Below are positions 45,301 to 55,468 of a stretch of DNA of 64,000 nt, in pieces. The DNA is taken from contig BRXU01000018.1 of assembly GCA_030267565.1 (NCBI GenBank), forward strand, positions 2,108,001 to 2,172,000. The letters are read 5' to 3'. The notes beneath the pieces were generated by a model, which searched no databases, was not told the origin of the DNA, and saw only the letters and a list, made by a program, of their open reading frames with translations. The position numbers were made by a program, and so were the translations under genes. Numbering within the stretch: the first letter of the stretch is position 1; every line of letters begins with the position of its first letter. The DNA comes from Pleodorina starrii (Eukaryota; Chlorophyta; Chlorophyceae; Chlamydomonadales; Volvocaceae).

Positions 45301-48300
45301 CCCGCTTGCTGCCCCCCCTCCCAACCCCCCCCCCACTCCCCACCTGTGGACACCCGGCTGCGAATGAGGCGGGGCTCGGACACGGCCCTCAGCGCGTCAC
45401 ACAGGCAGACGGGCAGGAAGTCGTCCACCACCACTATGCGGGGACTCAGGCTGGCCTGAGAGGGGCGGTTGGTGGGTGGGTGGAGCGGGGGAGAGGGGAT
45501 CAAGGGGAGCCGTTCTTCGAGTGCGATGCGGGCAAGCGGAGGGGGAATGGGGAGGGACGAGGACAAGGGAGGCGCGTCGCGTCGCATGTCGAGCGGGTGT
45601 TATCGGGCGGAGGGAGTCAGGCGTCTGAGTGTATTTCCTCGTGGGCGGTGAAGGTAAGGCCCCCCGGGCTTGCTCCCCTCCCCTCCCCCAGCCCGCCCGA
45701 CCCCGCCGAGACCGCAGCTCTTCCGGGTTTGGTACTGGTAACAGGGTTGCATGGCGGCAAGTAGTGCGGGCTCTTGGCTCACCAACGTCGCCTCCGTTGC
45801 GACGCTGCGGTTTCGTCTCTCAATATCCGCCCTCCCCCTCCCCCGCCCCGCCCTGCCCCGCCGCAAGCCCGCCGCTCGCCCCGCCCCGCCCCCTCCCCCG
45901 CCCCGCCCCGCCCCGCCCTACCAACAAGACCTCGCAATGGTCGACGGACCGCATTCTCTCCAACGGCCGCTCCGGCGACATCATCATATACCTCTGCTGC
46001 TGCTGCTGCTGTTGCTGCTGCTGCGATTCCTGAACCTCACGCGTGCAACCTTCAACCGACATCCCCGCCGGCTGCTGCTGCTGCTGCTCCTCCGCAATCG
46101 TGCTGCACCGCTCGCCCATCGCCGCCGCCGCGCCCGCTGCTGCCGCCGCCGCCGCCGCCTTCCTGCGCATGTACGCCGGCGCCACCCCCTGTCCCCCCAG
46201 CACCTCCTCCGCCGCCATGGGGGGGTGCACCAGTGTGGCCGCCACCCTCAGTCCGCTGCAGCCCAACAGCCCATCCAGCTCAGAGGCAGACAGCAGCGCC
46301 TGAACACCCCAGCCGCGTTGACCCGCAGCGAACAGGTGAGACAGCTCGCCTGGCGGGGGTTGGGTGCGGCCGGGGGTGGAAAGGGCCGGGGGTAGAAAGG
46401 GCCGGGGGTACAAAGGGCCGGGGGTAGAAAGGAGATGGATCGCAGCGGAGGGTGTGTGTGTAATGAGGTGATGTGAGGGGGCGGGGCGGGGCGGGGCGGG
46501 GCGGGGCGGGGAGGGGAGGTGGGGCGGGGCGGGGCGTGGCGGGGCGGGGCGGGGCGGGGCGGGGCGGGGCGGGGCGGGGCGGGGCGGGGCGGGGCGGGGC
46601 GGGGCGGGGCGGGGCGGGGGGGGGCGTGGGGGGGCGGGGGGGGGAGGGGCGGGGCGGGGCGGGGCGGGGCGGGGCGGGGCGGGGCGGGGCGGGGCGGGGC
46701 GGGGCGGGGCGGGGCGGGGCGGGGCGGGGCGGGGCGGGGCGGGGCGGGGCGGGGCGGGGCGGGGCGGGGCGGGGCGGGGCGGGGCGGGGCGGGGCGGGGC
46801 GGGGCGGGGCGGGGCGGGGCGGGGCGGGGCGGGGCGGGGCGGGGCGGGGCGGGGCGGGGCGGGGCGGGGCGGGGCGGGGCGGGGCGGGGCGGGGCGGGGC
46901 GGGGCGGGGCGGGGCGGGGCGGGGCGGGGCGGGGCGGGGCGGGGCGGGGCGGGGCGGGGCGGGGCGGGGCGGGGCGGGGAGAGAGACGAAACGGTCCAGG
47001 GGGGCCGGGAGGCGATGGGCGGGAGGTTGGGTGGCAGTGGAGCAGTGGAGTGTCGTCAACCGAGTGCGGCTGTGCGGGTGAGAGCCGCTCGTGCATACGG
47101 CCGCGGTAGCGCCTGCCCGCCCACCCGGACTTAAAAAAGAAGAGGCCAATCTTTTGGTTGGCGCCAGCCCCAGGGGTTGACCACATCCTCTGGGAAATAG
47201 CCCCATGCATTCCAGCGCCTCGCGTATTTCGCTGCTGTTGCTGCTGCGGCTGCGGTTTTACTTCTTGTCCCAGCCGCATGGTGCCGCACGATGTCGTACC
47301 TGGCACGGAGATCTTCTTTGCGGTCGCACCGCTGCCGTCCAGCCCCACCACCTCGAACCGCCAGCTCAGCCACAGCTCCTCCGCAGCAGCCGCCGTCTGC
47401 CCGCCCCGCGCTCCGAAACCACCACCAGCCGAGGCCGCCGGCCCTCGCCTCTGCTTGCGGGCGTCAGTCGGGTCGCAGCCGCTGTGGGGTCCCGCAGGGC
47501 TGGGGGCCAGAGGGCCGAGTGAGCCCTCGGGACGAAGGGGGGCGGCGGCGGCGGCGGCTGCGCTGGTGGCGGCGGCGGCGGTGGCGGCGGTGGGCGTGTG
47601 CAGCAGGTAGAGGGACACCCGGCTTGCATCGTGGTCGAATAGGGCCCAGCAGAGGCGCCTTTGGGGGAGGGGGAGAAGGCAGAAGAGTGGGGGGAGGTAG
47701 ACAGGCGGGGGGTGGGCGGGGGGGTGGGGTGGGCGGACCAGAGGTGTCAGCGGACGCAGCAGCAGCAGCAGCCGCACACGTCCACGCAGGCATGGAGCAG
47801 GCTCGGGGCAGCCATGGCGCACAATCCCTGTGCAAGCTAAGCGCTGATTGTTAATTGCCTCTCATGAGGCAGCATATCCGTAAAGCGCGCGGTGAGCGTC
47901 AATGCGTGTGAGGGCCCGTCGGGCGCGGCGAATCCAAACACGGCGTGTCACCCTCCTTTCAAACATGTAGGGGTGAAGGTGACGGTAGGATGGATGAATA
48001 CGGCATGCCGGCAGGGGACGGCACCTGCACCTGCCTGGTTAGGAAAGTACCATATCTCGCTCGGCAAGACGGGCGGCAGGCGCGGGCGGTTCCGGCACCA
48101 CCAACTCCACTCCCAAGCTTCCCTATTCTCAACCTTTCTCTCGAACAAAGCGCATTCTGAACATGGCTGAAAACAAGATCCAGATCCACACACACTTCTG
48201 ATTCCCGCAGACCTGCCCCAACTCTCAGCGTCGCGGAGGTCCTCACCAGTACGACAGCACCTCCGGACCCGCGTCAGCCGTGCCGCCGCCGTTGCCGCCG

Positions 48301-51015
48301 CCGTTGCCGCCGCCGTTGCCGCCGCCGTTGCCGCCGCCGTTGCCGCCGCCGCCCGCCGTCTTCGCCTCTGCGGCCGCAGGCGCCGGGCGGCCGGAGGTGG
48401 CGCCGGCGGTGGCGGCGCGGCTGAGGGGCACGGCGAAGGCCGGCGACGCGACCCGCACGTTGCAGCCGCAGGGCTCGTTGGCGGATCGGTCTGTGAAGGC
48501 GCCCGAGCTGAGCGGAATGTCCCACTCGGCTCGCAGAGCGCCGCCTGGGAGCAGGTTTGGGGAGGTGGGGAGGAGGTTCGGGGAGGAGGAGATGGTTGGT
48601 TTCTTGGAAAAGAGGTTTCCGGGAGTCAGGCCGGGAAAGGAAAGGAAAGGAAGGGGCACGTGGGCTATATAATTTAGGGCATTACACGGTAAAAGGGCCG
48701 GTACAAGGTGCAGTACTGTACGGTATGGGCCAGCAGGTCGTACTCGGTGGATGATGTGCGGGTCGGTGGGAGAGGACCGCTCACATGGTTTAGGGCTCTC
48801 ATCCTGGGGGGGTTGGAATCTGATCTGGGTTGGTGGTTGGTAGTTGGTGGTTGATGGTTGGTGCTGCTACGGGAGGTAGCAGCTTTTGCCCTGAGGGCCA
48901 GGGCCAGGGCCCGAGCTATGAGACGAGGGTGTTCTCCAGGAGAGTCATCTCCCGAATGAGCCCGGATGACGTGGGTGTGCATGATCACCGGCGGTGCTGC
49001 GGACAGGGCAGGGCAGGACAACCGATCTGGGCCACTTCTGCCCTCTCCAGACACCACACCACTAGTGCGCAATCGTGCGCAATCGTGCGCGAGGCGCCGG
49101 TGCCTTGGAGGACCCCCGTCAGCCGTCCCGGTCGCGGTCCTGGTCCCGGTCCCGCACAGCCATGCTTCCGCACAGGAGGCGACCACCACTACCCGCCGGA
49201 CATACACGCCCCCCTTTCCCTTCCCTCCCCTTTCCTCCCCTTCCCTTCCCACTTCCTTACCTCCCCTTTCCTCCCCTCCCCCCACGTGACCTGATGTCGA
49301 CCCACATGGGCCGCAAAGCACGCTAACCCACCTGCTGCTCCCACTCCCTGGCCCTCCCCCGCATCCACAAGCTGAACGGAGCCCAGCTGCAGCAGCTGAC
49401 CGGGGGAGGGGGAGGGGGCGGAGGAGGGGGAGGGGCCCTGGATGGCGCCGGAAGTGTGGATGCCGGCTCCCGCGGCGGCGGCCGTCAGCGGCAGCAGCTC
49501 GCCGGCCGCGGAGGGGGCGGACTCGTCTGGTGGCGCAGTGGGCAGTGGGCGGGGGACAGGAAGGGAAAGGGTGAGGCTGCAGCTCGGGGCAACCAACTTC
49601 GCAACTACCGGTAACCAACTTCGCAACTAACCAATTTCGCAACTAGCTGCAGTTCTAAAGAGGCAATGTTCGTCGAGGATGTTCTTCTCGTTTGAGGAGG
49701 AAAGCTCTTACTCGGACAGAGAGCCGCTAGCAAGGGGGGGAGGGCGGAGGCTGTTGTGGCGTGTCACACACGTGTGTGTGTGTGTGGGTAAGTAGGGAGG
49801 GGGGTACAGGGGGCTCCCAAGCGAGACGTGGCAGTTTTAGCCCTGCACCACGGGGTGTGCGAGCGACGTTCCTTACGAAAGACTTCCTTCCCGGATCTCT
49901 GTGTCTGTGATCTCCTGTCTGTGATCTCCTCTCCGTAACACAACCTGCCTCCCCCCCAGGAATCTTCGGGCAAGGGGCTTTCCCAGCTTTGGCTAACAAG
50001 GAGCTTCCCGCTTGTTGAAACAGGTGGGGACGTTTCACGGCTTCGGGACACATCGGGCTTATCTATCGTATCCGCACCACCTAACAAGATACAAGAAAGG
50101 TTACCCGCTACAAAAGAAAAGGGAAAGCTTGCATAAAATACACACTCGCAACATTCCTGTTCAACACGATTGCACACTCGCCGCTATCGCCTCCCAAGCA
50201 ACGCCAAGCAATAAAACGGCGGCGCACATCAGCCCTGTGCCAGCACACGCACGCGCACGCGCAACCTCCCCCCCCCACCCTCGCAAACGCACGCCCTCAC
50301 CGTCCGTCAGCAGCGGCGGCCCAAGCACCGGCGCTGACGCCCCTGCATCCGCCGCCGCCGCCGAGGCACCCGCCTGCGGGCGCGACCCCGCCTGCCCCGC
50401 CGCCGGCCCCGACGCGCCGCCGCCATCCACACTCCCGCCGCCGCTGCCACCGCCACCACCTCCACCACTGCCGCTGCGTCCCGGAGACTGCGGTCCCTGG
50501 GGTGACAGGCCGTGCGGCGGCGCGTCAGTGCAGGCCTCCGCCGCCGCCTCGGCCGCGGCCTGGCAGCGCCGCAGCGCCCGCGTCAGATTGAGGTCATCCG
50601 GACGGAGACTGTAGTGCTGCTGAGACATGGAGCGCGGCGGCGGCAGCTCGAATGGCTGGAACGGCACGTACGCGGCGGCGGCGGCGGCAGCGGCGGCGCT
50701 TGCGGCGGCGCTCGCGGCGGCGACGCCCGGAGGGCTTGTGAGGGTTCCGGAGCCGGCGTCGGTGCCGCCGGCGGCGGTGGTCGCATGATTGGCGCCGCCG
50801 GAATGCTTGTGGGACTTGTTGGGACCTCCACCTCCACCTCCGCCAAGAAGTGACAGATGAGCCAGAAAATCGAATCCGATGGGGGTGGAGGAAGGCGGTG
50901 AGGAGGAGGAGGAGGAAGAGGAGGCGTGCTTCGCGCCCGGCTGCGGCGCGGATGAGGCGGCCGAATCCCGCAGCGCGCCTTCGCCGCCGCAGAGGGTGCT
51001 GTAGCGATTGCCCAT
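42396..51015 (-). CDS. Prolyl 4-hydroxylase-type 2OG-Fe(II) dioxygenase with long N-terminal extension
   Basis: Ten exons: 51015-50301, 49526-49332, 48544-48247, 47658-47262, 46299-45931, 45455-45344, 44722-44559, 43888-43755, 43227-43078, 42510-42396; 882 aa, every junction in phase. The C-terminal ~260 residues are a P4H domain: [59 protein letters not shown] with iron ligands H763 and D765, [19 protein letters not shown], then distal ligand H859 in SLHSAEPV and K869 in GTKWICTRW for 2-oxoglutarate. It hydroxylates proline, classically in cell-wall or secreted glycoproteins. No signal peptide is visible. Instead the start is MGNRYSTL, an N-myristoylation-type motif, followed by Ser/Gly/Ala-rich sequence, an unassigned beta-rich segment ([15 protein letters not shown]...; [18 protein letters not shown]...; [14 protein letters not shown]), a (GGGN)n repeat and polyGln. 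An in-frame ATG at 51339 would add 108 aa. The 47262 donor (GAA|GTAAAA) is the weakest junction; a two-gene alternative cannot be excluded. Confidence 0.85.
46478..46979. repeat. (GGGGC)n minisatellite, ~100 units
   Basis: About 500 bases of nearly pure GGGGC pentamers with a short irregular patch at 46618-46646, inside the 46300-47261 intron of the prolyl-hydroxylase gene. The coding (minus) strand carries GCCCC. Long Gly/Arg/Ala or Pro/Ala/Arg frames through it are artefacts of the repeat. Confidence 0.98.
48286..48350 (-). repeat. 9-bp coding minisatellite, (Gly-Gly-Gly-Asn)n-like tract
   Basis: The 12-base unit CCGCCGTTGCCG (plus strand) is repeated about five times inside exon 3 of the prolyl-hydroxylase gene and gives GGGN repeats in the protein. 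The repeat keeps frame, so length change would not disrupt the gene. Confidence 0.85.
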
Positions 51016-51829
51016 CGGAGGAGGAAGGAATTCAGAGAACGGAGGTTTGGAAGGGCTGGCAAGGGAAGCGCGAGAGCGCGCGCGCCGCGACTTCGGGCGG
51101 ATGACGAGGGCTGCGGACCCTTTCCTTGTTGCCACAGCGAGACAAAGGCGTGAGGCGCAGTGCTTTCCCTTGGCCCGGCTCCGCGTCTGAGGAAAGAAAG
51201 CAAAATGTTGTGCGCACGAGATACCCCGGCTCGGGGTCTCGGAAGTGTGGCCGGCCGTTGGAGTTGAGGGACGTTTTTGGGCATTATTGCAGTACGGGCA
51301 AGGAGGAGTGACGTTGGACATCCGATGAGAAGGCGGCATGAAAGCGCAACTATCTCTGCGGGTAAGAATCCAAATGGTAAGAATGGAGAAACATAAATCG
51401 GGGCATTAGAACGCTTCGCGTATTCATGTGTGGTGAGACGGCTGGGCGTGGGACCCATGGGACGCCAACGCCTGGCATCGTGGAATAGCTGCGCCTCGCA
51501 AGTTCAATTGCGAACGGCGGGTCCACTTGAACTGAGCAAGACGTTCAAAAACAACTAATTTGCCGTTAGCATGCATGTGGCGAAGTTCATGATGACATTT
51601 TACAGGCTGTCCGCGAGCGCATTTGGTATTCCTCTTTTGCTTTCTCTGGACACTACAAAATTCAGCTTTCACTTCAACGGTTATTAAGTAAATAACAGGG
51701 ACTGCAATTTCAAAATGATTGGTAACAAAGTGACAAATTGAGCTCAAGAGCGCTTTGAACAGGTGAAGTGATTTGGGTTGATACGTAGACTATACGACGT
51801 TTGACTACAGTTTTACAATTCGGGGGAGC
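51016..51829. promoter_or_regulatory. Divergent promoter region, prolyl hydroxylase / rhodanese-like gene
   Basis: 814 bases between two divergent starts. 51016-51340 is GC-rich with an open frame continuous with the prolyl hydroxylase; 51340-51829 is AT-rich (runs such as TTTACAATTC) and is the likely core promoter zone. Confidence 0.5.
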
Positions 51830-54800
51830 ATGAGCACGCGACTTCGCGCCGGGAGTGTGAGTCACCCATCCGTTGTGCACAAGTCGCCATACTGCAGCAA
51901 AGTTGCACTGCACTGGGCAAATATTCAGCTTCGGCGCGCTCCCAGACGTGACAATGGACCGGGTGTCGGAGACCGTTGGTGCCGGAGCAGCGCAAGACCA
52001 GATGGGCCAGGCGCGGACCTCTCACCCGACGAGCTGATGCGGCAACTGGTACGTCGAATTGGCGACGAACACTCCAATACTTTCACACCGTTACATTACG
52101 ACTCAGAATGTGGCTTGAAAGGCTCGGTGCCCGCCAGCCCGATGCTGCCTCGATGGTGACAACTGCCCAAGACGTGCTCGGGGGCCCCTGTGGTGGCAAA
52201 TCTCCACCACGTCTCCATCAGGCCGCGGAGCATGGCGTGCGAGTGCTGTCACCCGCCAGCCGGGGAGAGGGCGCGTACGACTTGCAGTACGACGACGATG
52301 ACGATCACGACGAGGCGGAGAGCTGGGAAGATGCGGTTGCGGATCTGGGCAGCCCCTGGGATATGCGACCCGCCCGAGGTGTGGGATACTGCGTGCGGGG
52401 CCGCGTGTCGGGCAGCGGTGCTGCGGAGTGCGCCCGTGCAGCTGAGCTGTCAGCTCTTAGCCGCCACCCGCCTGCGGGCCACTCAGACAGGGGGGCCGGG
52501 GTTTGGGAGAGCCGGGAGCTGCGGTGGAGGGCGGTCCCCCGCAGCCCGGGGGATCCAGGCTGCCCGGGGGTCTGCGCGTGGCGAGTGCCGTACAGTCCGA
52601 CGTCAAGGAGCGTGCCGTACATTAGCTGCAGCGACCCGTACGGGCAGGCCGCCGACGCCGCATGGAGCTGCCGACGCTGTCCTGTCCTGGGGTGCAGCGG
52701 AGTCTCCGGGGAGTGAACGAGAAACGAGATGTCTTCGATGGCCGTGTGGCCGCGGCGATGAACCTCTTTGGTGGCACGTTGGGACTCGAGGGGCTCGAGC
52801 GGATTCGAACCAGAACCGAGATGTCGCGTCGCCGTATCCCGAACCGCAAATGCTCGCGGCCCCCTCGACACGAAACACAGGGGCAGCCCCGCCCGCCCGC
52901 CCGCCCGCCTGTGGTGCGCCTGCACCCACCCTCGGCCCATCATGGACCTCTCCTGCATGTATGACAGCTGGGGACGTGGGGAGCGGGATATGCGGCCTGG
53001 AAGCTCATCCTATCCCGGGCATCAAGCTCATTCCGCCAACTGGCCCCCAACCCCCCACCTCCACCCCCCACCACTACCACCCCCACCACCACTGCATGCC
53101 CACCTCACAGTAGGCCTTATGGACAGTGACGACGACGAAGACGATGTCGACGAAGCTGGCACCGGGCCGTCCTCCTCCCCCTCCGCCGCCGCCGCCACCG
53201 CCTCCGTCAGCCCGCCCGTCAGCCCCTATTTGGACCCCTCCGCCCTGCCCCGCATCGGCCGCGGGGAGCTTCGGGAGCTGGCAGCGGTGGGGCTGGGGCG
53301 GGGAGTGGAGGCGGAGGAGCCGCGGGGAGGGACAGGCGGCGGGGGCGGCTGTGGAGCGGCGGCTGCGGAGGCGGCGGAGGCCTCAGGACGGGGGCGGGTT
53401 GTGGTGGTGGACGTGCGGGAGGCTGGTGAGGGGCTGGAGGGGGCGACGGAGGGCGAGGTCGGCAGCAGGTACGAGAGGGAAGGGAGGGGAGGGGAGGAGA
53501 GGGGAGGAGAGGGGAGGGAAGGGAGGGGAGTAGAGGGGGGGCAGCCGCCGGGGACTGGGGCGTCACCGGGCAGGGTTGACGGTTGGAAGTTGACAATTTC
53601 GGTTGCCGGGTCTCGGGTTGGTGGTTGGTGGTTGGCATCTGAGCATGTGCTGCATGCGCAGTTCGGGTTCGGGAAAGAGAAGTCGGTCGGGGGGAGGAGG
53701 AGGAGGAGGAGGAGGAGGAGGGGGAGGAGGGGGAGGGTGTAGTTGCCGCCTGTCCGGGGGGGGGAGGGGAGGGTGTAGTTGCCGCCTGTCCGGGGGGGTG
53801 AGGGGGAGGGGGAGGAGCAAAGAGGAGGGCACCGCGATCCAGCAGATCCAGCTGCTGCGGCCCCGCGGAGCACGTCCGCAGCTGCATCTGAAGCACTGCC
53901 AACACCCTGTCCAAACGCTTCGTAAGGCAATGGGCTTCCTGGAGCGACGGGTTGGGGAAACACGCGGTCGCCGTGTCGTTGTTATCCGGTGCCAGCGACA
54001 TGAGCCCCAGGGGCCCCAGGGGCCGCTGAACACGTAGCGGGGCCCCAGGGGCCACACCATCGGGGGGTGGCGGCGGGGCCACACCGCTAGTCGCCCACAC
54101 GGCTGCTGCCGGTTCAGTCGATAGTCGTGTCTCGCACTGTATCAGGGGTTCAGGGGTTCAGGACCCCCGGGTCGCAGGACCAGGTTCGGCCCGCTATCCG
54201 GGGCTGCCCCGGCGACCCGGCTCGGCTCGTCCATCGGTATCCCCCGGATACGGTAGGCCGGAACGACACCGTCCGGGTGTGCAGGCGGCGGCGAGTACCC
54301 TACACACGACCGCAGCGATGCAACCCCAGAGTCTCTGGACGCGCATCCCTGCCTGCCACTCGTTTGATGATGATGATGAGGTGGTGCCACATGATGAGGT
54401 GGTGCCGCAACGCCGCCTCCTCACCTCCCGCAACCCCACCGCATGTCCCCGCCCCTGTCCCCGCCCCTGTCCCCGCCCCTGTCCCCGCCCCTGTCCCCGC
54501 CCCTGTCCCCGCCCCTGTCCCCGCCCCTGTCCCCGCCCCTGTCCCCGCCCCTGTCCCTGTCCCTGGCCCTGGCCCTGGCCCTGCCGCCGCAGCCTCGAGG
54601 TGCCCTACGGAGCCGCCTTTCCGGCGGAGGCCGCGAGCCCAGCGGCGGCGGCGGTGGTTTCCCCTCCCAATGCCCCAGTGCCCCTCCCAATGCTGCACAT
54701 TCCGCTGAGCTCGCTGCGGCGGCCCCAAGCGGACGCGCTGGCGGCGGGCTGGGACTACGTGGCAGTCCGGGTGCTGCCGGGGGGAGATCTCCGCGCGGAG

Positions 54801-54872
54801 CAGGCTGTCGTACGGCTCACGAAGGTGTACGGGCTACGGCGGGTCATGTTGTACGACGAGGACATTGAGTAG
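51830..54872 (+). CDS. Rhodanese-like domain protein lacking the catalytic cysteine
   Basis: Four exons: 51830-52048, 52222-52378, 53111-53468, 54593-54872 (TAG); 337 aa, in phase. Exons 2-3 encode an acidic region (runs of Asp around YDDDDDHDEAESWEDAV and DSDDDEDDVDEAG). The rhodanese fold follows: GRGELRELAAVG, RVVVVDVREAGEG (strand with D-V-R), LEVPYGAAFPAEAA, LHIPLSSL (H-I-P before the second helix), then the active-site loop WDYVAVRVLPGGDLRAEQAV where a Cys should stand near position 304, and a final VYGLRRVMLYDEDIE. The Cys that accepts sulfur is absent, so catalytic sulfurtransferase activity is unlikely; inactive rhodaneses act as binding or redox scaffolds. The first exon is less sure: an ATG at 51954 with a good context opens another frame that stops at once. 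The last intron ends in a 12-bp minisatellite. Confidence 0.75.
53694..53745. repeat. (GGA)n tract in rhodanese-gene intron
   Basis: GGA/GGGGGA purine tract, followed at 53740-53800 by two near copies of a ~38-base block (TGTAGTTGCCGCCTGTCCGG). Intronic. Confidence 0.85.
54445..54585. repeat. 12-bp minisatellite CCCCGCCCCTGT plus CCCTGG units forming the intron 3' end
   Basis: About nine 12-base units, then CCCTGT and CCCTGG units, run into the acceptor CTGCCGCCGCAG|C at 54592. The repeat supplies the pyrimidine tract of the last intron of the rhodanese-like gene. Confidence 0.9.
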
Positions 54873-55468
54873 TGGCCCGGGCGGAGGCGGGCAGCGGCGA
54901 GCGCACATTGGGAGGCGCCAGCTGCGGTTCGGCGAGGTGCGGGGAAAGTAGGCGAGGGGAGGGAAGGGGCGGGGCGGCCGCTGGTTGGATCGGAAATCGG
55001 GTGTCGCTCTCATCGGTTGTTGGAGGGCGTTAGCGGACTAGCGGCTCGCGGACAGTGCGGCCTTCCCCTTCCAGGGGGTGTCAAGATGGGAGCCCCACCG
55101 CCCCACTGAGCGCCTCACCGACAAGGGCCGCCGCCGCCGCTGGGGAGGGAAGGCGCAGCTGTGTGCTGTATGCTGTGTATTGGCGGCGGGAGTAGAAAAG
55201 GATACCGCAGCGGAGACGAGGACAGCGTTAGCGAACGGAGGCGGGAGGTGCGGCCCGGTGTTGCCCGGTGTATTCGGACGTGTTGTTGTTGTTCGCCCCT
55301 AGGGTTCATGCGGCCCTACGGGTCCTCGCGCTTGGCTCCGTCGGTCCGGCCCCCGTGCACCTCCCCCCGCGCTGTCCCGCGGTTGCCTTCCGTATCCTGC
55401 AGTTGTTGCTCGCTCGGACGATGGCGCGATTGCGTCTTATACCCATGTGTGGGTATGTGGGTACGTGC
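54873..55468. other. Intergenic stretch before the tandem array
   Basis: 596 bases, mixed GC, with one copy of a short dispersed repeat (GATACCGCAGCGGAGAC... near 55201) also seen near 34628. No gene seen. Confidence 0.5.

Noticed and set aside
46248..47822. 524-codon minus-strand and ~200-codon plus-strand frames through the GGGGC array
   Set aside because: They consist of Pro-Ala-Arg or Gly-Arg-Ala repeats produced by a pentamer that stays open in several frames. Only the 47658-47262 and 46299-45931 parts behave like exons.
48286..48350. CRISPR-like array
   Set aside because: Direct repeats without spacers; a coding microsatellite. No CRISPR repeats anywhere in the window.
52790..52830. 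tRNA-like TTCGAATCC box on the minus strand
   Set aside because: The surrounding bases do not form the T-stem or a cloverleaf; lies in an intron of the rhodanese-like gene.
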